NCBI GenBank assembly: GCA_963699825.1
Contig: CAVOVI010000004.1
Coordinates: 682,001-746,000, forward strand
Length of the DNA stretch: 64,000 nucleotides
Source: SPDF01 sp963699825
Lineage (GTDB): Bacteria > Gemmatimonadota > Gemmatimonadetes > Gemmatimonadales > GWC2-71-9
Direction of reading: 5' to 3'
The position numbers were made by a program, and so were the translations under genes. Below the pieces are notes generated by a model. It was not told the DNA's origin, did no database searches, and saw only the letters and a program-made list of their open reading frames with translations. This document shows positions 27,188 through 35,330 of the stretch, one piece after another. Position 1 is the first letter of the stretch. The number at the start of each line of letters is the position of its first letter.

Positions 27188-28479
27188 GCCCCTCGCCCCA
27201 GTCCGCGCAGGACTCAGCCCCACCGCGGGTGGTCATTGTCGGAGGTGGGTTCGCCGGTCTGTATGCCGCCAAGTCGTTGCGCGGCGCCCCGGTCAGCGTC
27301 ACCCTGATCGACCGCACCAACTACCACCTCTTTCAACCCATGCTCTACCAGGTGGCCACCGCCGCCCTGGATACCAGCGACATCGCCTCGCCGATTCGGT
27401 CCATCCTCCGCCGCCAGCGCAACACCGAAGTGCTCATGGCGGATGTCTCCGCCGTGGACGTGCCGAACCATCGCCTCCGGCTCGCGGACGGCCACGAGTT
27501 GGGGTACGACTACCTCCTGCTCGCCCCGGGGGTGCGGCACTCATACTTCGGGCATGAAGACTGGGAGCGCCTCGCGCCCGGCATCAAGACCGCCGATGAC
27601 GCCGAGGAAGTCCGACGGCGGGTGCTTCTCGCCTTCGAAGCGGCCGAACGGGAGCCGGAGATCGAGAAGCGGCGCGCCCTTCTCACCTTCGTCGTGGTGG
27701 GCGGCGGCCCGACGGGAGTGGAAGTCGCGGGGGCCCTCGCCGAGATCCGGCAGTATGCGCTCCGGCGGGATTTTCGACGGATTGATCCGAGGGCTGCGAC
27801 GGTCATGCTCCTCGAGGGCGGACGGCAGTTGCTTCCGAGCTATCCTGCGGCGCTCGGTGCCCACGCCCGTGAGGCACTCCGTCGTCTCGGAGTCGAGGTG
27901 CGGACCGAGACCTTCGTCACCGACGTACAGCCCGACCGCGTGACCGCTGGCCAGCTTGTCATCCCGACCCATACCGTGGTGTGGGCGGCCGGCAATCGGG
28001 CGAGCCCGCTGCTGCAATCCCTGGGGACCCCACTGGATCGGGTCGGGCGCGCCATGGTCGAATCCGACTGCTCGATCCCCGGACACCCCGAGGTGTTCGT
28101 GCTCGGCGACGCGGCCGCCTTCCGCGCCAGTGACGGTGACGGTGAGACCCTTCCGGGGCTTTGCCCAGTCGCAATCCAGCAGGGGCACTTTGCAGCGGAA
28201 GCGATTCGCCGGGAGCTGTCTGGGAAGGCACGAGGCAAATTCACCTACAAGGATCGGGGTCAGCTGGCGGTCATCGGCCGCGGTCGAGGCGTGGCGGATC
28301 TCGGGCGGCTGGAGTTCAGCGGTTTCGCGGCGTGGCTCGCCTGGGTGTTCGTCCACATCTTCTTCCTGATCGGGTTCCGCAACCGGCTGCTGGTCATGAT
28401 CGAGTGGGCCATTTCGTACCTCACCTACGCGAGAGGCGCCCGGATCATCACCGGGCAGGATCAGCGGCTTCCCTCGTGA
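27184..28479 (+). CDS. ndh: Type II NADH dehydrogenase (NDH-2)
   Basis: 431-residue membrane-associated flavoprotein that passes electrons from NADH to quinone without proton pumping. Two Rossmann motifs are present: VVIVGGGFAGLYAA (FAD, about 16-29) and FVVVGGGPTGVEVAG (NADH, about 165-180), plus the FAD motif EVFVLGDAAA and the TNYHLFQPMLYQVATA block. The C-terminal WLAWVFVHIFFLIGFRNR is a membrane-binding helix. The TTG start at 27184 overlaps the previous stop; no better start precedes the first Rossmann motif. Its stop overlaps the queG GTG. Confidence 0.92.
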   Translation: MSPSPQSAQDSAPPRVVIVGGGFAGLYAAKSLRGAPVSVTLIDRTNYHLFQPMLYQVATAALDTSDIASPIRSILRRQRNTEVLMADVSAVDVPNHRLRLADGHELGYDYLLLAPGVRHSYFGHEDWERLAPGIKTADDAEEVRRRVLLAFEAAEREPEIEKRRALLTFVVVGGGPTGVEVAGALAEIRQYALRRDFRRIDPRAATVMLLEGGRQLLPSYPAALGAHAREALRRLGVEVRTETFVTDVQPDRVTAGQLVIPTHTVVWAAGNRASPLLQSLGTPLDRVGRAMVESDCSIPGHPEVFVLGDAAAFRASDGDGETLPGLCPVAIQQGHFAAEAIRRELSGKARGKFTYKDRGQLAVIGRGRGVADLGRLEFSGFAAWLAWVFVHIFFLIGFRNRLLVMIEWAISYLTYARGARIITGQDQRLPS

Positions 28480-29408
28480 CCCTGACCGCAGCGGATGTGA
28501 AGTCGCGCGCCGCCGAACTCGGCTTCGTGGCCTGCGGCATCACCGACCTGGGACCCTCGGCCCGGGCCGAAGCGCTCACCAGCTGGCTGGAAAAGGGATA
28601 CGGCGGCAACATGCGGTATATCAACCGCCAGGCGAAGAAGCGGAAGGACCTCCGCCTGATCGACCTGGAAGCCATCCGGGCCGTTGTTATTCTTGATAAC
28701 TACTACTATCCAGATTCGGCCGGCAATAGCATCATCCCGAAAACCGCCAGGTACAGTCGTAGTACAGACTACCACGCTGTCACGTTGAATAGAGTCAATC
28801 AGTTAGCCGATCTAATGCTCGAGCACGGCGCAAAGACCGCCCGTCCATACGTGGACACAGGACCCGTCCCGGAACGAGAGCTTGCCGAGCGCGCCGGCCT
28901 GGGCTGGATCGGCAAGAACACGATGCTCCTCCGGCCGGGGCTCGGCTCCTGGTTTGTCATCGGGAGCATCTTCACCGACCTGCCCTTCGACATCGACCCG
29001 CCCTTCGCCACCGACCACTGCGGCAGCTGCACCAAATGCCTCGATGCGTGCCCCACCGATGCCTTCGTCGACCCCTACGTCCTCGATGCCACCAGATGCA
29101 TCTCCTACCTGACCATCGAGTACAAAGGTGATATTCCAGCCGAACTGGCCGGCCAATTAGGCGGGTGGGCGTTCGGCTGTGATGTCTGCAACGATGTCTG
29201 TCCCTGGAATTTGCGCTTTGCCACGGAATCCCCGCTCCGCGAGTTCCGGGACCGCGGCGAATTGCGAGAGGCTGGGGAGGACTTCTTCGAGAAGATGACG
29301 GAGGCAGAATTCCAGGCCCGATTCGGCGACACTCCGCTGGCGCGTCCCGGGCTCGACCTGATGAGGCGGAACTGGCGGAACGCCTGGGCCAGCCTGGGGC
29401 GAGACTAG
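28476..29408 (+). CDS. queG: Epoxyqueuosine reductase QueG
   Basis: Cobalamin- and iron-sulfur-dependent enzyme for the last step of queuosine synthesis in tRNA. 310 residues from the GTG at 28476, which overlaps the previous TGA. Visible: GWIGKNTMLL, two [4Fe-4S] motifs (CGSCTKCLDACPTDAF and CDVCNDVCPWN), and the QueG-type DTGPVPERELAERAGLGW. No HEAT-repeat C-terminus, so it is the short form. Codons around 28681-28830 are unusually AT-rich (TTA, CTA, AGA) compared with neighbours although the residues remain family-like. Confidence 0.93.
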   Translation: MTLTAADVKSRAAELGFVACGITDLGPSARAEALTSWLEKGYGGNMRYINRQAKKRKDLRLIDLEAIRAVVILDNYYYPDSAGNSIIPKTARYSRSTDYHAVTLNRVNQLADLMLEHGAKTARPYVDTGPVPERELAERAGLGWIGKNTMLLRPGLGSWFVIGSIFTDLPFDIDPPFATDHCGSCTKCLDACPTDAFVDPYVLDATRCISYLTIEYKGDIPAELAGQLGGWAFGCDVCNDVCPWNLRFATESPLREFRDRGELREAGEDFFEKMTEAEFQARFGDTPLARPGLDLMRRNWRNAWASLGRD

Positions 29409-29424
29409 GGGAGTGTCATCCCTC

Positions 29425-29483
29425 TGTCATTGCGAGGCGGCCCCTCCCGGTGCCGACGAAGCAATCTCGACCTCGCGATGACA
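29425..29483. repeat. Inverted-repeat element between convergent genes
   Basis: Arms tgtcattgcgag (29425-29436) and ctcgcgatgaca (29472-29483), one mismatch, enclosing gacgaagcaatctc. This resembles the GTCATTGCGAG...GAAGCAATCTC elements seen between genes in many bacterial genomes. It fills the gap between the convergent queG and permease genes and may help terminate both, although no T-run is present. Confidence 0.6.
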
Positions 29484-29487
29484 CAGG

Positions 29488-30805
29488 TTATCTCACGCGC
29501 CAGTAAAGGTAGACCGGCAGGGCGAGGGCAAGGAGGCCCGCCCCGCGAAGTGCGTTACCCGGGTTGGACAGGATCGAACCCACCACCACGTACCCCGCCA
29601 CCCCCACGAAGAGCGTCATCGCAATCGGGAAGGCCGGTACCCGAAAGCGGACGCCTGCCATCCCGTCCCGGCGCCGGAACACCACGAGCGTCAGCGCCGT
29701 GAGGCCGAAGAAGATCCAGTCGGCAAAGACCACGTAATCGAGGAGGGCGCCGTACTGGCCGCTGTAGACCAGCACGCCCGACCACACCCCGAGAAAGACG
29801 ATCGCCGGCACGGGAGTCCGGAACCGCGGATGCAGCTGCGCGAACTTCTCGAAGAAGAGCCCATCGGCGGCCATGGCCTGGAAGACCCGGGGCGTCACCA
29901 GGATCACCAGGTTCAGGAAGCCGAACGTCGAGAACACGATTCCTGCTGTGATCACGACGCGGCCCGCGGGTCCGAGCAGCACCTCCATCGTATCGGCCGC
30001 CGGAGCCGAACTCGCGGCCAGACCCGTCACGCCGAGGGCGCCGAGGTATGCCGCGTTGGCCAGCACATAGACCAGCACCACCACCACGACGCCCAGCACC
30101 AGTGCCCTCGGCAGGTTCCGCTCCGGTTCGATGATCTCTTCGGCGATGAAGTTCGGTCTGCTGCCACCCTCCGTACGAAAAGAGCACCGGAACCAGCGCC
30201 GCCCCCACGGCGCCGATCATGGCCCCGCCCCCGACCGGCACCGCCAGCGCGGCGCAATCGAGGCATGGCGGTGCCGGAGTTCCGAGCGCAAAGAGGCCTG
30301 CGACGACCACCATGCCGATCGCGGCCAGCTTGAGGACGGTGAAGACGTTCTGCGTCACCGCGCCGAAGGTGACGCCGAGGCAGTTGATCAGCGTGAGCAG
30401 CAAAATGGCGGTTACCGCCGCGGGCCGCGCCACGTCCGTCGAGACACCGAAGAACGCGGCGCCGTAGTTGCCGAAGGTGACCGCCACCGCGGCGATGGCA
30501 CCCGGCGCGATGATGAGGAGCAACCCCCAGGCGTAGAGAAAGGCGGGGAAGGGGCCGAACGCCTCTCTCAGGTAGGAGTAGCCACCCCCCACCTTGGGGC
30601 GCCGCTGCCCCAACTCCCCATAGATGAACGCTCCGATCAGCGCCACCAGCCCGCCGCCGATCCAGACGCCAATCGTGGCGGTCGAAGTGCCGACCCGTTG
30701 CGCCACGATGGCGGGATTGAGGAAGATGCCGGCGCCGATGATGCCACCGATGACGGACATCGTGCCGGAGAAGAGACCGAGACGGCGGGCATACGTAACG
30801 GCCAC
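29488..30805 (-). CDS. APC-superfamily amino acid permease, one frameshift
   Basis: About 438 residues, roughly 12 transmembrane segments. TM1 carries the substrate-binding glycine motif (GGIIGAGIFLNPA), and TM6 lies around LFSYGGWQQT/NFIAEEI. The frame breaks there by one extra base near 30154 (WQQT/NFIAEEIIEPERNLP); removing it restores the conserved N-x-x-x-E-E-x-x-x-P-x-R-x-[IL]-P signature of the family. The likely start is GTG at 30805 (V/MAVTYARRLGLFSG). A single gene; substrate unknown. Confidence 0.87.
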
Positions 30806-30962
30806 AGATGCTCCCGAGAGAGTGACCGTCGAAGGTACGGCGGAGCGGGGGAGGACGCCAGCGGGAACGGAGCGTGAAACCCCTCGGCTCAAGTAAGATT
30901 CCGGGCACGGCAGTCGACCACGTTGTGCACAAGAATCTCTTGCCACACAGGATCGGACCCCG

Positions 30963-31340
30963 ATGGCCTCCTCCAAGCGATCGTCCAAACGCCCCGCCGG
31001 CAGCTCAACGGATGGACCCTCCCTCCGATTCCACCAATCCAGTGAATCCGAGGCACACATGCTCTCGGTGCTCACGGCATTGGAGGAGGCCGACGACCCC
31101 GAAGATCACCGGGAGGCGCTGGCAGACCTGGTCGCGGAGCTCACCGAGACCGGGATGGACTACTACTACCTCCGGGCGCTGAAGCTCTCCAACGCCGGCC
31201 AGTTGGCCCAGCAATCGGCCAGGCTGGGCATCGCGGGTGCGGTCAAGATGATCAGTGGTGTGTGCCGACGGTTCATCATGCGGATGAACGGGCAGGAACT
31301 GCTGGCGGTGACCGGACACATCCGGAGTCTGGCGGGATAG
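30963..31340 (+). CDS. Hypothetical protein, helical
   Basis: 125 residues. A basic Ser-rich N-terminus (SSKRSSKRPAGSS) precedes a helical body (MLSVLTALEEADDPEDHREALADLVAELTE... then RRFIMRMNGQELLAVTGHIRSLAG). There is no signal peptide or membrane span. It is followed after 47 bases by the small membrane protein in the same direction. I do not recognise the family. Confidence 0.65.
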   Translation: MASSKRSSKRPAGSSTDGPSLRFHQSSESEAHMLSVLTALEEADDPEDHREALADLVAELTETGMDYYYLRALKLSNAGQLAQQSARLGIAGAVKMISGVCRRFIMRMNGQELLAVTGHIRSLAG

Positions 31341-31387
31341 TCGCTCGGGCCGTAGGTTCGTCCGCCTACTGAAAAGAGAACCGCCAC

Positions 31388-31771
31388 ATGGCCTCCACAA
31401 CCGATACCAAGAGCCTCAGCCTCGCGCTTCGACTCGTTGGCCTCATCTTCGTTGTCGGCATCTACCCGCTGACGATCCTGTGGCCGAGCGGCTGGAGCTG
31501 GGTCCCGGCGCAGCCGATGTACCTCCAGATGATTCTGGGCATCTACGCGACGCTCGGCGTCTTCCTCTTCCTGGCCGCCAAGGACCCGATGAAGCACCTC
31601 AGCCTGATCTGGTTTACTGTCTGGTCCAGCTTCGTCCACGCGGGCATCATGGCCTACCAGGCGCTCACCACCGCCGGCAACAGCGGGCACATCATGGGTG
31701 ACGTCGCGGCATTGGCCATTGTCGGCGCGCTCCTCGCCGTGCTGACGCCGAAGCAGTCCGCCGCGGCGTAG
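31388..31771 (+). CDS. Four-helix membrane protein (DUF6632-like)
   Basis: 127 residues with four hydrophobic segments: about 13-32, 45-63, 70-92 and 102-122. Motifs WPSGWSWVPAQPMYLQMI and SFVHAGIMAYQAL are typical of small conserved membrane proteins of the DUF6632 type (tentative). The function is unknown. A ribosome-site-like gaaaagagaa lies upstream. Confidence 0.68.
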   Translation: MASTTDTKSLSLALRLVGLIFVVGIYPLTILWPSGWSWVPAQPMYLQMILGIYATLGVFLFLAAKDPMKHLSLIWFTVWSSFVHAGIMAYQALTTAGNSGHIMGDVAALAIVGALLAVLTPKQSAAA

Positions 31772-31800
31772 TGCCGGTCTGATTCGGAGGCCCGATCGCC

Positions 31801-32715
31801 ATGCGGTTCACGGTTGCCCTCGTCGTCGGTTTGCTGATGCCAATGGCCGTGCAGGCGCAGGGCGGCACGGGAAGCATGACGGGCGAGGTGCGGCTGCCGA
31901 AGGGTGAGTCGCGATATCCGATGGTCACCGTCCGGGTTCGGTCATACGAGACCCCGGGCGGCAGCATCCAGACCCTGTACCGGGACAGGCCGTTCTATCT
32001 TGGCCGCATTCCAGTGGGACTCGCGGAGATTTGCATACAGGCCTTCGGCTACCACACGATCTTCGATACCGTCACGATCAAGAAGAAGTCCACTCCGCGG
32101 CGGGTGTACGTCCTCGAGCACGACGTTCCGAGGAGTGAGCCCTATCCAGACTGCGACCGCTCGCTTCCCGTGATCTACGTGGACGCCGTCGACTCAGCCG
32201 GCCGCCAGATATCCTATGCGGATGCCTTCCCGATGTGGGAGGCGGTACTCCGCCACTATCGCAAGGCGGTGCGCGTCAGTGAAGGGGACTTCGTGCGGAT
32301 GACCTTTAAGGCCACCAGAACGTCGGCGGATACCGTCGGACCGGCAGCCGTCGTCATGGCCCTGCATCGAGAGGTCGCCCCGGTGCCGGAGTTGCTGCAG
32401 TGGTTCGACGCTCTCGTCGATCGCGGGTTGGTGGAAAACAGCTGCCGGGAAATCAACGTGAGGAACTGTCCGCAGGAGGAGGTCACGACGTTCGTGACCC
32501 TCGAGTTCCCGAAACGACTGCATGCCGATACCGTGCTGGTCGATGTCGATGAGGTCGGCGTGAATCCGGCGAGCTGTCGTTCCGGGGAGGGTGGGTTCAT
32601 GGGGTACTGGATGCGGAACTACATCCTCGTGCCCCGGGATGGCCGTTGGGAGGTGGTTGGCCGGAGCGAGCGGCCGTCCATGTCGGCGTCCGGCAAGTGT
32701 CAGGCGGAGCAGTGA
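31801..32715 (+). CDS. Secreted protein with carboxypeptidase-regulatory-like domain
   Basis: 304 residues. A signal peptide (MRFTVALVVGLLMPMAVQAQ) is followed by a short beta-sandwich like the carboxypeptidase regulatory fold (TGEVRLPKGESRYPMVTVRV ... PVGLAEICIQAFGYHTIFDT). The C-terminal two thirds (about 120-304) are not recognised and contain two cysteine pairs (VENSCREINVRNC, NPASC...SGKC). The stop overlaps the next GTG start. Confidence 0.65.
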   Translation: MRFTVALVVGLLMPMAVQAQGGTGSMTGEVRLPKGESRYPMVTVRVRSYETPGGSIQTLYRDRPFYLGRIPVGLAEICIQAFGYHTIFDTVTIKKKSTPRRVYVLEHDVPRSEPYPDCDRSLPVIYVDAVDSAGRQISYADAFPMWEAVLRHYRKAVRVSEGDFVRMTFKATRTSADTVGPAAVVMALHREVAPVPELLQWFDALVDRGLVENSCREINVRNCPQEEVTTFVTLEFPKRLHADTVLVDVDEVGVNPASCRSGEGGFMGYWMRNYILVPRDGRWEVVGRSERPSMSASGKCQAEQ

Positions 32716-33482
32716 GGCGCCCCCTGATCGCCCTGTTGCTGGCGTTGTGGGTGCCAACAATACTCCCCGCCCAGCAGCAGGACCCCCGTCCCGCCGAGAA
32801 TCCATCGGCCCGACCCACGCAGGATCTCCCGGTCCGCGCCGGCCTGCCAGTGAACAACGGGGAGGGCCAGCCATACCGGCTCCCCGGCCAGGACTCGCCG
32901 GCCAACGCCGACCGGCCGTTCGACCTCTGGACTATGGTGCTCCCCTACCGGCGCGGCGTGACGATCTGGGCCCGAAATCCGTTCGCGGATACCGTCACCA
33001 TCACCAGGATCACCCTCTCGGAGTGCCGGAACCTCACGACCCCGTGCGAAGCCACCGACCTCAATCTGGTGCTCGGTCAGGGAGACTCCGCAGAGGCCAT
33101 CACCATCCGGTCGAAGATCTGGAATGAGGACTTCACCTACCGGGCGTCCTGGAATTGGCTGTTCCCTGCCGACCAGCGCATGACGGAATCCGGCGCGGGC
33201 GATGGCCCACGACTCCCATTGGCCGTGTGGGGCGAAACCTCTGAGGAACGACATGAGGTCGTCGTGATGGCGAGGAACACCTCCCCAGACACGGTCATCA
33301 TCTCACGGGTTCGCCTCTCCGACTGCAAGAACATCGGTATCAGCTGCGACACTGTCCTCCTCGACCTTCGCATCGCCCCGGGAGATTCCGCGTCGACCAT
33401 CATCCTCCGACCCGAGCGGTGGGGGGAGCCCCTGGGCTTCCACCTCGACTGGGAGTGGAACTGGCCGTCAGGCAGCCGCTAG
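32712..33482 (+). CDS. Secreted protein with an internal tandem duplication
   Basis: 256 residues from the GTG at 32712 overlapping the previous TGA. The signal peptide is RRPLIALLLALWVPTILPAQ. After a Pro-rich spacer there are two copies of an unknown domain of about 75-85 residues: RRGVTIWARNPFADTVTITR...SECRNLTTPC...WNW and RHEVVVMARNTSPDTVIISR...SDCKNIGISC...WNW. Each has one Cys pair and ends in a Trp-rich strand, suggesting a small beta-sandwich with one disulfide. Function unknown. Confidence 0.68.
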   Translation: MRRPLIALLLALWVPTILPAQQQDPRPAENPSARPTQDLPVRAGLPVNNGEGQPYRLPGQDSPANADRPFDLWTMVLPYRRGVTIWARNPFADTVTITRITLSECRNLTTPCEATDLNLVLGQGDSAEAITIRSKIWNEDFTYRASWNWLFPADQRMTESGAGDGPRLPLAVWGETSEERHEVVVMARNTSPDTVIISRVRLSDCKNIGISCDTVLLDLRIAPGDSASTIILRPERWGEPLGFHLDWEWNWPSGSR

Positions 33483-33511
33483 GTCGAAACCCGCCCCAGC
33501 CGGCCGCCGTC

Positions 33512-34828
33512 ATGAGGACAATGCAACGCACCACAGCCTCGCTCGTCGCGGTGGCCCTCCTGGTCGGCACCACCGCCGCCGCACAAATCCCGGACTCCAT
33601 TCCGACTCCACGCGCCGACTCCCTGACGGGGCTCTACCGCGAGGAGTCCGGTCAGTACCTTCATCTGATGAACCTCGCCGACCAGCTCGGCGGCCGTTCG
33701 GTGCTGTCACTGACCCGGTACGGCAGCGGGATGGTTCGGGCCCTCTATCCCGTCGACCGTACGCATTTCGAATTCGGCCCAGAGTGGTTTCAGGGGACCC
33801 CTGTCCAGGGAATCGTTGAGGTCACCGGCGTGGGGTTGACCCTGGCGGACGCGAGGGAGACCACGCGCACCGTTGCCGCACGGGTGCCACTCCGCGAGCG
33901 AAGGATGCGTGTCACGCGTGGCGACGTCACCCTTGTCGGGGTCCTGACCATGCCCGCTGGGCCTGGACCACACCCCGCGATGCTGATGATTCCGGGGTCG
34001 GGCCCGCTCACGCGTCGCTCCCCCCGTCAAACCGGTGACCTCGTGACGGCACACGGCGTGGCGGTCCTGACGCTCGACAAGCGGGGCACCGGTGAATCGA
34101 CCGGTGAATGGAATGCCCTCTCCCACGAGGAATGGATGGCGGATGCCAGCGCAGCTCTCGACGCGCTCAAGCGGCAGCCGGGAATCGATCCGAAGCGAAT
34201 CGGGATCTACGCGGCAAGCGAGGGCGGGTTTGTCGGCCCGGAACTGGCCGCGCGGCGCAAGGACGTTGCGTTCCTCGTTTGCCGAGTCTGCTCCGCGTTG
34301 CCACACGCCGAAGCCATCATGGACATGGAGGAGCGCAGGCTGCTCGCGGCGGGTCGCTCAGTGGAAGTGGCGGCCGAGGCGCGGGAATGGCTGCGACTGC
34401 GCACCACCTACGCGCTGCACCGGCAGGATTTCGAGGCGATGGCCGCGTTCGAGGCCCGGACCGGCTCGGCGGAGTGGCGCAAGGACTTTCCTCCAGGCAC
34501 CGCCGCGCTCCCCAGACCTGGCGCGCCATACTGGGATGTCTACGCCGGCGTCCTGGCTGGCGACCCGGCCCCGGCCTATCGATCGCTCGACATTCCGGTG
34601 CTGATCGTTCTCGGCGCTGACGATCAGCGCATCGTCCTGGAACGTCATGAACCGGTCTTGGCGCAGATCGCGGCGGGCTCCCGGGACATGACCGTCGTGG
34701 CCGTTCCAGACGCCAGCCATGGGCTCCTGGTCACGGAGGCGAACGACGCGCTGGCGTATCCATCCGGACTGTATCAGCAGATCGTGGACTGGATCGTCTC
34801 GCGGAGCCGTCCAACGAGCACCGATTGA
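33512..34828 (+). CDS. Secreted alpha/beta-hydrolase
   Basis: 438 residues. The ATG at 33512 gives a signal peptide (MRTMQRTTASLVAVALLVG...AAAQ). The first ~110 mature residues are a non-catalytic domain; then MLMIPGSGPLTRR (oxyanion strand), LDKRGTGESTG, the nucleophile elbow YAASEGGF, the Asp region VLGADDQRI, and the His in PDASHGLLV: a complete Ser-Asp-His triad with A-S-E-G in place of G-x-S-x-G. It resembles dienelactone-hydrolase/S9-like esterases. Substrate unknown. Confidence 0.82.
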   Translation: MRTMQRTTASLVAVALLVGTTAAAQIPDSIPTPRADSLTGLYREESGQYLHLMNLADQLGGRSVLSLTRYGSGMVRALYPVDRTHFEFGPEWFQGTPVQGIVEVTGVGLTLADARETTRTVAARVPLRERRMRVTRGDVTLVGVLTMPAGPGPHPAMLMIPGSGPLTRRSPRQTGDLVTAHGVAVLTLDKRGTGESTGEWNALSHEEWMADASAALDALKRQPGIDPKRIGIYAASEGGFVGPELAARRKDVAFLVCRVCSALPHAEAIMDMEERRLLAAGRSVEVAAEAREWLRLRTTYALHRQDFEAMAAFEARTGSAEWRKDFPPGTAALPRPGAPYWDVYAGVLAGDPAPAYRSLDIPVLIVLGADDQRIVLERHEPVLAQIAAGSRDMTVVAVPDASHGLLVTEANDALAYPSGLYQQIVDWIVSRSRPTSTD

Positions 34829-34884
34829 TTAGCTTTGGTTGCACGAGACGGCCCCGCTTCCCCACCTTCCCCGCCTAGCCCTAT

Positions 34885-35253
34885 ATGCCCCATATCCACA
34901 GCATCGCCATCTTCGTGACCGACATCGATCGGGCGCTGCTCTTCTACCGCGACCATCTCGGCCTCACCCTCCTGCAGCAGGGTTCGTTCGGCGCCGAATT
35001 CATGGAAGGGGAGAAGGGAAAGACCCGGCTCGGCGTCCATCCCGCCGTCCATCCCAACGCCCTGGCGATGGTCGGACGCGAGACCGGGATTACGCTCCAC
35101 GTCGAGCATCTGCTCGAGTTCTGCGAACGGCTGCACGAGCGGGGGGTCAGGTTCGTGACCGAACCGACCCAGCAGGGGTTCGGCATCATGGCGATGGTGG
35201 CCGACCCGGACGGCAATGTCCTCGCCCTCTGGGAGGACAAGCTCCCCGAGTAG
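34885..35253 (+). CDS. VOC-family (glyoxalase/bleomycin-resistance-like) protein
   Basis: 122 residues, a single-chain vicinal-oxygen-chelate fold of two beta-alpha-beta-beta-beta modules: IHSIAIFVTDIDRALLFYRDHLGL at the start and GIMAMVADPDGNVLALWED at the end. The final Glu-type metal position (LALWED) is present. The role could be glyoxalase-like, dioxygenase-like or binding; it cannot be told by eye. Confidence 0.82.
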   Translation: MPHIHSIAIFVTDIDRALLFYRDHLGLTLLQQGSFGAEFMEGEKGKTRLGVHPAVHPNALAMVGRETGITLHVEHLLEFCERLHERGVRFVTEPTQQGFGIMAMVADPDGNVLALWEDKLPE

Positions 35254-35330
35254 CGCATTCCGCCCTGACCGGAGCGCGGTGCAGCAGGCCGCATGCCCGC
35301 GGCTCTCAAGTGTTGGAGGTAGTGACTTGT

